Of a stretch of DNA of 64,000 bases, positions 55,401 through 62,938 are shown in pieces (position 1 is the stretch's first letter; each line of letters starts with the position of its first letter). The stretch comes from Verrucomicrobiia bacterium (lineage in GTDB: Bacteria > Patescibacteriota > Saccharimonadia > Saccharimonadales > Saccharimonadaceae). Below the pieces are notes generated by a model. It had not been told where the DNA came from, searched no databases, and worked only from the letters and a program-made list of their open reading frames with translations. The position numbers and the translations under genes were made by a program. Where the stretch lies: assembly GCA_035629335.1 (NCBI GenBank), contig DASPIB010000001.1, forward strand, positions 372,001 through 436,000. Direction: 5' to 3'.

Positions 55401-56642
55401 ATGGCAAAGATATTACGAGATCTTTTAGATGCCGAAGAGCCCCTCTTTAGTTTAGCCTTACAGCAGCTCGAAAAAGCCAGCGGCGAACAAGGGGTCGATA
55501 CACGATTAATAGGGGAAATTATTGAAAAAACCCATAGTTCAATGCGCGATTTAGGGTTGGACCCAAGTGATTGCACCGGGAAGGAATTTTACCAAGCACT
55601 GCTTAACCGGATCGAACAAGACAACCAGCGCGTAACGAAACTGATTGGCGGGAACGATCCGTCAGATGTACGAGCCATGGTGCCGCTGATCGTCGAGGCT
55701 GCTCATAAGGTTGGCGTTAACATGCAATCATGGGTGCTCAAACATGAAGTCGCTAAAGAACTACTGCGCAAAATGCCACCTAAAAAATTAATGGCGCACT
55801 TGGGCTATGACTCACTCGAGACGATGTTCGAGAACGAGAACCTGAGCGAAATGTACACCGCCCTACGCTTTTCTGAAGGCGGTGAGTGGCTCAATGCATA
55901 CAACGAGTTATTTAAATCGGTGACGCCCGATGATTTTGAACCGCGCGACATCGAAATCGTGATAATGGATCACGACAAATACGTTGATCTGGCGGAAGGT
56001 TTTGTAAAAAAGAAGCTCCACAACATTACCCACACCAAAGAACTCGGCGTGATTGTGGTAGTGCCGATGCGTCAATTGCACATGAAAGGCATCACGCTGA
56101 AAAGCTTGCCGCTGATTTTTCACTACATCAATGAAATCCGGCTCTACTCGGCCTTCTTTAAGCTAAAGCGAACCACTAAGAACTTCGGTGCTACTGTAGT
56201 CGATACGCTGATTGCTGATCTGGACAATGCTAGCCAAATGGCAGGCCAATATGTGCACTGGCGAGTTATTCAACGTTATTTCGGCAAGCTAAAAGACGAA
56301 AGCCATCCCGAGGCCTTTCAGCCACACGTCCATCCAGAGGATCTGCACTGGCGCCGAGCCGAAGAAATGCTCTACGCGCTTGATCCCGAAATGAAATTCT
56401 GGAAAGACAAAGATTACGTGGGGCTATTGTTCGATGGCCTACCGGTTACGGTGAATTTGGTAGATGTGAGTCTTAGTTACTCAAACAGCGAACCTTACGA
56501 ACGGCGCTATGTCTATCATTTTCGTGAAAGTTTGTGGAACGAAATTTTTATGCGCTATATGGGGCAAAAAAACCTGGAAGACCAGATTCTTAACCAGCTC
56601 GATAACGACATGATTGCCCCAGAAAGACTACCAAGAAAGTAA
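55401..56642 (+). CDS. Conserved-looking large unknown protein, 413 residues
   Basis: I do not recognise a family. The protein is soluble and acidic with no signal or membrane helix. A helical N-terminal third (AKILRDLLDAEEPLFSLALQ) leads into a segment with KLMAHLGYDSLETMFENENL. A middle alpha/beta part has DIEIVIMDHDKYVDLA, VIVVVPMRQLHM and a KRTTKNFGATVVDTLIADL loop; the C-terminus has a YVGLLFDGLPVTVNLVDVS strand. The length and the lack of low complexity suggest a genuine enzyme or structural protein. It may be transcribed with the LOG-like gene that follows. Confidence 0.75.
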   Translation: MAKILRDLLDAEEPLFSLALQQLEKASGEQGVDTRLIGEIIEKTHSSMRDLGLDPSDCTGKEFYQALLNRIEQDNQRVTKLIGGNDPSDVRAMVPLIVEAAHKVGVNMQSWVLKHEVAKELLRKMPPKKLMAHLGYDSLETMFENENLSEMYTALRFSEGGEWLNAYNELFKSVTPDDFEPRDIEIVIMDHDKYVDLAEGFVKKKLHNITHTKELGVIVVVPMRQLHMKGITLKSLPLIFHYINEIRLYSAFFKLKRTTKNFGATVVDTLIADLDNASQMAGQYVHWRVIQRYFGKLKDESHPEAFQPHVHPEDLHWRRAEEMLYALDPEMKFWKDKDYVGLLFDGLPVTVNLVDVSLSYSNSEPYERRYVYHFRESLWNEIFMRYMGQKNLEDQILNQLDNDMIAPERLPRK

Positions 56643-56651
56643 GGAGAAAAG

Positions 56652-57251
56652 ATGAGTAAATTTCAGATTTGTGTATCAGGAGCAGCGGCCGGAAATACTG
56701 TACAATCATCGCATGAATTAGCCTTTGCAGTTGGCAAGGCGATTGCCGAAGCTGGGCATACGTTGGTAACCGGGGCAACGGTGGGCTTGCCGCATTATGC
56801 GGCTATGGGTGCAAAGTCGGTCAATGGGCTTTCGATTGGCTTTTCGCCAGCCGCTACCTACCGCGAACACATTAATTCGTACCATTTACCCACCAAAGAA
56901 TTTGACTACATAAACTTTACTGGCATGGAATACGTCGGCCGAGACGTCCATTTAGTGCGTTCCAGTGATGCCGTTATCACTGTTGGCGGCCGCATGGGGA
57001 GCTTGCACGAATTTTCTACGGCCATTGAAAGCAATAAAGTTTGCGCCGTGCTCCTTGGAAGCGGCGGCTTAGCGGATTTTATCCCCACGCTGACCCAAAA
57101 TGTCACTACGCCGCGAGTCAAAGGCATTATCTATGACACTGATCCGGTGCGCTTGGTAAAGCAGGTAATTGAAGTGCTGAATGAAAAATACGCCGACTTT
57201 AAAGAAGAAGTCGAAGACGAGGGCAAGGTTTCGCGAAATCGGAAGGGCTAA
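56652..57251 (+). CDS. LOG/TIGR00725-type Rossmann-fold protein
   Basis: A 199-residue protein with an N-terminal CVSGAAAG, GHTLVTGATVGLPHYAAMGA and GGRMGSLHEFSTAIES near 115-130, the GG-x-GT-x-xE-like binding motif of LOG/lysine-decarboxylase-like nucleotide-binding proteins. LOG enzymes cleave nucleotides to free bases, but this type has also been linked to molybdenum-cofactor carrier proteins; the function is open. GTAAGGAG precedes the ATG. A strong terminator for the opposing gene follows. Confidence 0.72.
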   Translation: MSKFQICVSGAAAGNTVQSSHELAFAVGKAIAEAGHTLVTGATVGLPHYAAMGAKSVNGLSIGFSPAATYREHINSYHLPTKEFDYINFTGMEYVGRDVHLVRSSDAVITVGGRMGSLHEFSTAIESNKVCAVLLGSGGLADFIPTLTQNVTTPRVKGIIYDTDPVRLVKQVIEVLNEKYADFKEEVEDEGKVSRNRKG

Positions 57252-57253
57252 AT

Positions 57254-57300
57254 AAAAAAGCGGTGCGTGGTCGAGAGAAGTAATCTCTCGACCACGCACC
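57254..57300 (-). terminator. Terminator of the putative lipoprotein gene
   Basis: A perfect 17-base stem, GGTGCGTGGTCGAGAGA at 57262-57278 with its complement at 57284-57300, loop AGTAA. On the minus strand it is followed by GCTTTTTT. It can also stop plus-strand transcription from the LOG gene. Confidence 0.85.
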
Positions 57301-57305
57301 TCAGC

Positions 57306-57797
57306 CTACTTGAAGCATTCGAAGTGCTGTTGCACCGAAGGGTTGTTGAGCTTGTCCTGAAGCGTTTCGAACCTCATGTTGTCAAGGGAGGTTGTCCGCA
57401 GACCGTCGGTAGTCACTTCTTCTTCACCGAACTCATCAACGGCGATGGTCGTAGTGTACTGGTTCGGCTCTTGGTCCAGTTCCACGAGACATGTCTTACC
57501 GTTCTGGGCGCGGAAAGTGAAAGTGACTTGCCAGTGAGCCGGTTCAACCGAAACGGTTGAGCGCCTGTTCGCGCCTTTTCCGTTGGTCTTCGTCTCGCGG
57601 CTCTCTTTCTCGAAAACTGCCTTCATGTCGGTGACATGGCCGTTCATGGCGCTGGGCGTGTAGCCCAGCTGCTGTTCGAGATGCCTCAGGACTGCTGGAC
57701 CGTCAGCAAAAGCCGGCGTCTGGGCAGGCACATCAGAACAGGCGACCGCACCACCCATGGCAAGCAATGCGATGAAAAGCCCAAGATGACTTCGCAC
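57306..57797 (-). CDS. Putative lipoprotein, unknown
   Basis: A 163-residue exported protein. RSHLGLFIALLAMGGAVAC is a signal peptide with a lipobox-like AVAC, so lipid attachment at the Cys near residue 20 is likely. The mature part starts with a Pro/Ala stretch and then a beta-rich domain with WQVTFTFRAQNGKTCLVELD; two further cysteines are near the end and in TCLVE. I choose GTG at 57797 because AGGAG is 5 bases upstream and a TATAAT (57831-57836) lies inside any longer frame. No family is recognised. Confidence 0.65.
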   Translation of the reverse strand: MRSHLGLFIALLAMGGAVACSDVPAQTPAFADGPAVLRHLEQQLGYTPSAMNGHVTDMKAVFEKESRETKTNGKGANRRSTVSVEPAHWQVTFTFRAQNGKTCLVELDQEPNQYTTTIAVDEFGEEEVTTDGLRTTSLDNMRFETLQDKLNNPSVQQHFECFK

Positions 57798-57830
57798 ACT
57801 TTCTCCTGAAGTTTGGCGATACGACGATTG

Positions 57831-57836
57831 ATTATA
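57831..57836 (-). promoter_or_regulatory. -10 box of the putative lipoprotein gene
   Basis: Minus-strand TATAAT; the start would be near 57824, giving a leader of about 27 bases with an AGGAG site. Confidence 0.55.
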
Positions 57837-57916
57837 TAATATCATCATATAAATGTAAATAGTTCATTGAATGAATTGCCGCTATGGACTGGCTTAATTA
57901 AACTATCGATGATGCA

Positions 57917-57925
57917 TGGTATAAT
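57917..57925 (+). promoter_or_regulatory. Extended -10 for leaderless uvrB
   Basis: TGG and TATAAT, 8 bases before the ATG at 57934. Confidence 0.55.
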
Positions 57926-57933
57926 TAAGTGAT

Positions 57934-59907
57934 ATGTCACAGCGCTTTTCGTTGCAGTCAAAATACGAACCAACCGGAGATCAACCGACGGCAATTGCCC
58001 AGTTGATAAACGGTTTGAATAAAGGCGAAAAAGAACAGACACTACTTGGCGTCACCGGTTCTGGTAAGACCTTTACTATGGCGAATATTATTCAAAATCG
58101 CCAAGCGCCAACTTTAGTGCTGGCGCATAACAAAACCTTAGCCGCGCAGTTATTCTCGGAATTCAAAGCTTTTTTCCCGGAAAATGAAGTCCACTACTTT
58201 GTGAGCTACTTCGATTACTACCAACCAGAAGCCTACATCGCGAGCAGCGATACTTACATCGAAAAAGATTCACGTATCAATGAAGAAATTGATCGCTTAC
58301 GCCACGCAGCCACCAGCGCACTGTTGACCCGCCGCGACGTGATTATTGTCGCCAGTGTTAGCTGCATTTATGGCATTGGATCGCCTTCAGATTATGGTGA
58401 GATGGCTATTACGGTACAAAAAGGTGAACGCCGCCAGCGTGATAAGCTACTGCGCTGGCTGACCGACATTCAATACCAGCGCAATGATATCGATTTTCAT
58501 CGCAGCACCTTTCGGGTTCGCGGTGATGTGGTTGATGTATTTCCGGCGGGGAGCGAGACTGCTTTTCGGATAGAATTCTTTGGCGACGAGATCGACCGCC
58601 TAACCCAAGTAGACCCGCTCACTGGTGAGATTCTCGACCAACCCGACATAATTAAAATCTTCCCGGGTAGCCACTACGTCACCCCGCAAGATAAATTAAA
58701 GGTAGCCATTGGTAAAATTAAAGACGAGCTTGAGGATCGCTTGGCTTATTTTGAAAAGCATAATAAGCTGCTCGAAGCTCAGCGCCTGGCCCAGCGCACC
58801 AAATACGACCTTGAAATGCTTGAAGAAACCGGTTTTGTAAAAGGTATCGAAAACTACTCGCGCTATCTTACCAATCGCGAGCCAGGTGAGCAACCGGCAA
58901 CCCTGCTTGATTATTTCCCCGATGATTTCTTGCTGTTGATCGACGAAAGCCATATGACGATTCCGCAGGTGCGTGGCATGTACAACGGCGACCGCGCCCG
59001 CAAAGAAATGCTGGTGGAACACGGTTTTCGCTTGCCAAGCGCCCTCGATAACCGACCGCTGACATTTAGTGAATTCGAACGTCACATCAACCAAGTAATT
59101 TACGTTTCAGCGACACCAGCTGAATACGAGCTCACTCACTCGCCTGAACCAGCGCAGCAAGTGATCCGCCCAACTGGCTTATTAGACCCAATCATCGATA
59201 TTCGTAAAACCGAAGGTCAAATTGATGACTTAATCGCCGAGATTCGCGACCGAATTGAAAAGCGCCAACGGGTGCTCATTACTACGCTTACAAAACGGAT
59301 GGCTGAAGACCTCACTACCTATTTGCAAGAACTGAGTATTAAAACTGCCTATGTGCATTCAGATATTGATACGCTTGAGCGAGGTGACATTCTGCGCGAC
59401 CTGCGCTTAGGAGTGTTCGACGTGCTGGTGGGTATTAACCTACTGCGCGAAGGGCTGGACTTGCCTGAAGTTAGCCTAGTAGCAATTATGGACGCCGACA
59501 AAGAGGGGTTCTTGCGTAGTGCCAGCGCCTTGGTACAGACGATTGGCCGTGCTGCCCGCCATCAAGAAGGACGGGTGATTATGTACGCCGACACCATCAC
59601 TAAATCCATGCAGTACGCTATTGACGAAACCAATCGCCGTCGCTCAATTCAGGAAGCATATAATACCGAGCACGGCATTACTCCGCGAAGCGTGGCGAAA
59701 GAAGTCGACGAAGGCCTACGGGCGATTATTCCAACAAAAGAAGATGATAAAAAACCGAAGCTCGACCTCAAAAAAGTACCAAAAGACGAATACCAGCACC
59801 TTATTCGCGACCTTTCAGCTCAAATGGATCTCGCCGCCGCTAACCTTCAGTTTGAAAAAGCCGCCGAGCTTCGAGATATTATTGCTGAAATTAAAGCTAA
59901 GATGTAA
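57934..59907 (+). CDS. uvrB: UvrABC system protein B
   Basis: A 657-residue DNA-damage helicase-like protein of normal length. Motif I is [15 protein letters not shown] near 39, the beta-hairpin region has [21 protein letters not shown], motif II contains LLIDESHMT, then [29 protein letters not shown] and QTIGRAARH. The C-terminal UVR motif for UvrC contact is [13 protein letters not shown]. It loads onto damaged DNA with UvrA, then recruits UvrC. Canonical uvrA and uvrC are not in this window. Confidence 0.96.
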   Translation: MSQRFSLQSKYEPTGDQPTAIAQLINGLNKGEKEQTLLGVTGSGKTFTMANIIQNRQAPTLVLAHNKTLAAQLFSEFKAFFPENEVHYFVSYFDYYQPEAYIASSDTYIEKDSRINEEIDRLRHAATSALLTRRDVIIVASVSCIYGIGSPSDYGEMAITVQKGERRQRDKLLRWLTDIQYQRNDIDFHRSTFRVRGDVVDVFPAGSETAFRIEFFGDEIDRLTQVDPLTGEILDQPDIIKIFPGSHYVTPQDKLKVAIGKIKDELEDRLAYFEKHNKLLEAQRLAQRTKYDLEMLEETGFVKGIENYSRYLTNREPGEQPATLLDYFPDDFLLLIDESHMTIPQVRGMYNGDRARKEMLVEHGFRLPSALDNRPLTFSEFERHINQVIYVSATPAEYELTHSPEPAQQVIRPTGLLDPIIDIRKTEGQIDDLIAEIRDRIEKRQRVLITTLTKRMAEDLTTYLQELSIKTAYVHSDIDTLERGDILRDLRLGVFDVLVGINLLREGLDLPEVSLVAIMDADKEGFLRSASALVQTIGRAARHQEGRVIMYADTITKSMQYAIDETNRRRSIQEAYNTEHGITPRSVAKEVDEGLRAIIPTKEDDKKPKLDLKKVPKDEYQHLIRDLSAQMDLAAANLQFEKAAELRDIIAEIKAKM

Positions 59908-60008
59908 ACAATACGGCTATCCGACAAAACATCGATGGGTGGTAAAGGGGATGAGGGTACCCATGTTATTATTAGGTTGGAGCTGCGGCCTACATTAAAG
60001 GTGATCAC

Positions 60009-60305
60009 ATGGACGTGGAGCAGGATGCAGTTCGAGTGGTTTTTAGTAATCACGATAACCTACGCAGGCAGGCGGTAATTACGCCTATCGACCAGGCTTT
60101 TCGTGATAATGCCGAGGAGCTTTCAAAGTGGTGCGATCATCTTGTTGCAACACTAAGAGCTGTAATTATTGCTCAGTACAGTGAAAAAACGAAGTCGATC
60201 ATGATTATCCAAAACAACAATGTTGGTTGTCGACCCGAAACATTCCATTATGTTGTGCTTGAAGAAATCAAACGAAAATTTTACGTAGACCAAGTGCGCC
60301 TATAG
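60009..60305 (+). CDS. Unknown 98-residue protein
   Basis: Small soluble protein: DVEQDAVRVVFSNHDNLRRQ, a helical FRDNAEELSKWCDHLVATL and a beta-rich C-terminus (SIMIIQNNNVGCRPETFHY, KRKFYVDQVRL). The ATG is preceded by an AAGGTGATC ribosome site, which supports translation. No family is recognised. It is flanked by uvrB and a second small unknown. Confidence 0.55.
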   Translation: MDVEQDAVRVVFSNHDNLRRQAVITPIDQAFRDNAEELSKWCDHLVATLRAVIIAQYSEKTKSIMIIQNNNVGCRPETFHYVVLEEIKRKFYVDQVRL

Positions 60306-60416
60306 GCTGTAAGTATGCAGGTGTCAGAGCGCCGTTCGGGTGCAATTTTACATTGACACAAGACACGACCATCTGTATTATAAATTCTGTTCAGAGCCTC
60401 GTAGAGAAAGGGTAAA

Positions 60417-60701
60417 ATGTCCAAGATTTCCGCTGAGGCCAAGAAGCACGACTTCCCCGACGAGCATGGTCACGTGCATAACATTGTCTTGACCTTTAAT
60501 CCACTCAGTGATAAGCAGTCCACTGCGCTCGTTGACAGTGATTGGTACGATGAGCTTGCGAAGCTCTGCGCGGCGGCCCCGGGTGGCCTCAGCATGGGTG
60601 CCCGAGAGCTGCTTGCAGCTTACGACCCCATGTCGCCCGGTCACCGGCAGAAGGTGCTGGTGAAGCTTCACGAGCAGTTCGAGTTCGAGGATCCGTCGTA
60701 A
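60417..60701 (+). CDS. Unknown 94-residue protein with distinct codon use
   Basis: Begins SKISAEAKKHDFPDEHGHVH, contains NIVLTFNPLSDKQS and ends HEQFEFEDPS. All 7 lysines use AAG and all 7 glutamates GAG, whereas the flanking housekeeping genes use AAA and GAA freely. GAAAGGG lies before the ATG, and a terminator follows. No family is recognised. The codon pattern suggests transfer or strong codon selection. Confidence 0.6.
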   Translation: MSKISAEAKKHDFPDEHGHVHNIVLTFNPLSDKQSTALVDSDWYDELAKLCAAAPGGLSMGARELLAAYDPMSPGHRQKVLVKLHEQFEFEDPS

Positions 60702-60716
60702 CGGGTAGTAAGCTCA

Positions 60717-60748
60717 GGCGTTGGGGACATCAGTCCTCAGCGCCACTT
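60717..60748 (+). terminator. Terminator after the 94-residue gene
   Basis: GGCG...GGAC at 60717-60728 pairs with GTCC...CGCC at 60733-60744 (two mismatches), then ACTTTTA. Confidence 0.65.
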
Positions 60749-60809
60749 TTAATATGGCAATAATTTAGTCAGTAAAGAATGCCAGGATTCTTACTTTTAC
60801 GGCAGAGTT

Positions 60810-60818
60810 TGCTATACT
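60810..60818 (+). promoter_or_regulatory. Extended -10 for leaderless gatC
   Basis: TGC and TATACT (60813-60818), 9 bases before the ATG at 60828. Confidence 0.5.
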
Positions 60819-60827
60819 ACTAGCAGT

Positions 60828-61118
60828 ATGACACATATCTCTCGAGAAGAGGTGAGCCGACTGGCTTACCTTAGTAATATAGCGTTAACCGATAGCGAAA
60901 TTGAACACCTCAAAGGCCAATTGGAAGATATTCTGGCTTATATCCGTCAGCTCAACGAGCTACCAACCGATAACATCGAACCTACCTATCAAGTAACCGA
61001 TGCCACCCAGGCAACACGTGCCGACACAATCATTAATTATGGCCTTGGTCGTGATGAGCTATTGGCAAACGCACCGCAAGCCGAAGCCGGCCAAATTAAA
61101 GTGCCAAAGGTATTATAA
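60828..61118 (+). CDS. gatC: Asp/Glu-tRNA amidotransferase subunit C
   Basis: A 96-residue GatC: ISREEVSRLAYLSNIALTDS, the LEDILAYIRQLNELPTDN core and RADTIINYGLGRDELLANAP. It wraps between GatA and GatB and stabilises the amidase. It begins the gatC-gatA-membrane protein-gatB run. The amidotransferase converts Glu-tRNA(Gln) and Asp-tRNA(Asn), replacing GlnRS in many bacteria. Confidence 0.92.
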   Translation: MTHISREEVSRLAYLSNIALTDSEIEHLKGQLEDILAYIRQLNELPTDNIEPTYQVTDATQATRADTIINYGLGRDELLANAPQAEAGQIKVPKVL

Positions 61119-61121
61119 AAA

Positions 61122-62525
61122 ATGACGATTGCTGAAATTGTTACAAAAGTTACTACTGGTGCGGCGTCGGCGGTCCAAATAACTCAAGGCGCGCTGGCAA
61201 AGGCCGAGTCGGCGAGCGACTACCATGCGCTGTTATCGCTGACGACTGAGCGCGCCCTTGAACGCGCCAAACTAATTGACGAAAAAATTGCTAAGGGTGA
61301 AGCGGTCGGTCGATTGGCCGGCGTACCATTTGTTGCCAAGGACAATTTTTTGGCATTTGGTGCTCCAACAACAGCCGCCAGCCAGATTCTTGAGAATTTT
61401 AACGCTCCGTTTCAGGCAACGGCTATCGAAAGACTTGAAGCCGAAGGGGCGATCTGCATTGGCAAAGCTAACCTCGATGCCTTTGCACATGGCGGCAGCA
61501 CTGAAAACTCGGCTTTTGGCCCTACGTTAAACGCCACCGATACTACGCGGGTTGCCGGCGGTAGTTCTGGTGGTTCGGCAGTCGCGGTGGCACTAGGCAT
61601 TGTGCCGTTTGCACTTGGCACCGACACCGGTGGCTCGATTCGCCAGCCAGCCAGTTTTAACGGCGTTGTGGGCCTGAAGCCGACGTACGGCACCGTTAGC
61701 CGCTACGGCGTTGTGGCAATGGCAAGTAGCACCGATGTTATTGGGCCAATTGCTCGAACGATTGCAGACGCCGAATTGGTGCTTGAAGTTATGGCCGGTA
61801 AAGACGAAAAAGATGGCACCAGCTTGCCAGGTTTCTTTACGCCACGAGCGGACACACCTAAAAAGCAAACTATTGGTTTAATTAAAGAATGGATGGACGA
61901 AGGCGTCGATGCCGAAGTGCGTGAAGCCGTAGAAAAGCAAGTCGCGGCGTTGCGAACGGCCGGCCACACGGTGGAAGAAGTCAGCTTGCCGATGGCGCGC
62001 TATAGTTTGGCGATTTATTATATTGTTGTGCCAGCCGAAATTAGCTCTAACTTGGCCCGGTACGACGGCGTTCGCTATGGCCGGCGTGCCGAAGCGGCAA
62101 ACCTGGCCGAACTTTATGGCCGCAGCCGCGATGAAAGCTTTGTGGATGAAAACAAACGCCGCATCATGATTGGCAGCTACGTACTTTCCAGTGGCTATTT
62201 TGACGCTTATTATTTGCAGGCTCAAAAAGCCCGCACACTGCTGATTAACGAATTTAACGTGTTATTCACAAAATATGATGCGCTAATTGGGCCAGTTGCG
62301 CCGACGCCAGCCTTCAAGCTGGGAGAAAATACCGAAGATCCCGTAAAAATGTATCTGGCTGACCTCATGACGGTGCCGGCTAGCTTAGCTGGCCTCCCGG
62401 CGGTGAGTGTGCCAGCCGGCGTTAACAGCCAAGGCTTACCAATTGGCCTGCAGGTTATCGGTGCCCGGAAGGCTGATGCGGCAATTTTACAACTAGCGAA
62501 ACAACTGACAGGAGAAAACAAGTAA
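61122..62525 (+). CDS. gatA: Asp/Glu-tRNA amidotransferase subunit A
   Basis: A 467-residue amidase. The Ser-cisSer-Lys triad is visible: the lysine in GVPFVAKDNF near 70, and the signature VAGGSSGGSAVAVALG and GTDTGGSIRQPASFNGVVGLKPTYG with the two serines. It frees ammonia from glutamine for tRNA amidation. It starts 3 bases after gatC and overlaps the following membrane-protein gene by one base. Confidence 0.95.
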   Translation: MTIAEIVTKVTTGAASAVQITQGALAKAESASDYHALLSLTTERALERAKLIDEKIAKGEAVGRLAGVPFVAKDNFLAFGAPTTAASQILENFNAPFQATAIERLEAEGAICIGKANLDAFAHGGSTENSAFGPTLNATDTTRVAGGSSGGSAVAVALGIVPFALGTDTGGSIRQPASFNGVVGLKPTYGTVSRYGVVAMASSTDVIGPIARTIADAELVLEVMAGKDEKDGTSLPGFFTPRADTPKKQTIGLIKEWMDEGVDAEVREAVEKQVAALRTAGHTVEEVSLPMARYSLAIYYIVVPAEISSNLARYDGVRYGRRAEAANLAELYGRSRDESFVDENKRRIMIGSYVLSSGYFDAYYLQAQKARTLLINEFNVLFTKYDALIGPVAPTPAFKLGENTEDPVKMYLADLMTVPASLAGLPAVSVPAGVNSQGLPIGLQVIGARKADAAILQLAKQLTGENK

Positions 62526-62938
62526 TGGACAGCATGATTATCATAATGTTTGTAGCCATCATCTTTGTTGGTGTGCTACTTTTAGTTATTGTTGGAGCCA
62601 CCCGCAAGGCACCAGCCGGAATCGACCGCGAGGCGTTTCGTAGTAAATGGCTGGCGATTGAAAAAAACGCGACTGGCGATGATTCAGCGCGTAAAATGGC
62701 GATCATAAGTGCTGATACTTTAGTCGACCAGGCCCTTAAAGCCCGGCGATTTGGCGGCAACACCATGGGCGAGCGACTCAAAAGCGCCCAAAAGCAGCTC
62801 AGTAACCCCAACGCAATCTGGGCAGCCCATAAATTGCGCAATCGGATTGCTCACGAAGACATCGCTATTTCTGCTATTAGCGCTCGCCAAGCCCTAAAGG
62901 CCTTTAAGATCGCCCTCAAAGATCTCGGAGCGCTCTAA
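62525..62938 (+). CDS. Small membrane protein inserted between gatA and gatB
   Basis: A 137-residue protein with an N-terminal membrane helix (about 4-25, MIIIMFVAIIFVGVLLLVI) and a cytosolic helical domain (KAPAGIDREAFRSKWLAIEK, SADTLVDQALKARRF). The domain ends with HKLRNRIAHEDI, a motif like the RNxIAH of HEPN/DUF4145-type domains; the relation is only suggested. It overlaps gatA by one base and ends just before gatB, so it is translated with the amidotransferase. It could tether or modulate the enzyme. Confidence 0.7.
   Translation: MDSMIIIMFVAIIFVGVLLLVIVGATRKAPAGIDREAFRSKWLAIEKNATGDDSARKMAIISADTLVDQALKARRFGGNTMGERLKSAQKQLSNPNAIWAAHKLRNRIAHEDIAISAISARQALKAFKIALKDLGAL

Noticed and set aside
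57798-57848. Longer start for the putative lipoprotein
   Set aside because: The promoter -10 lies inside this stretch, and the signal peptide with AGGAG begins at the GTG at 57797.
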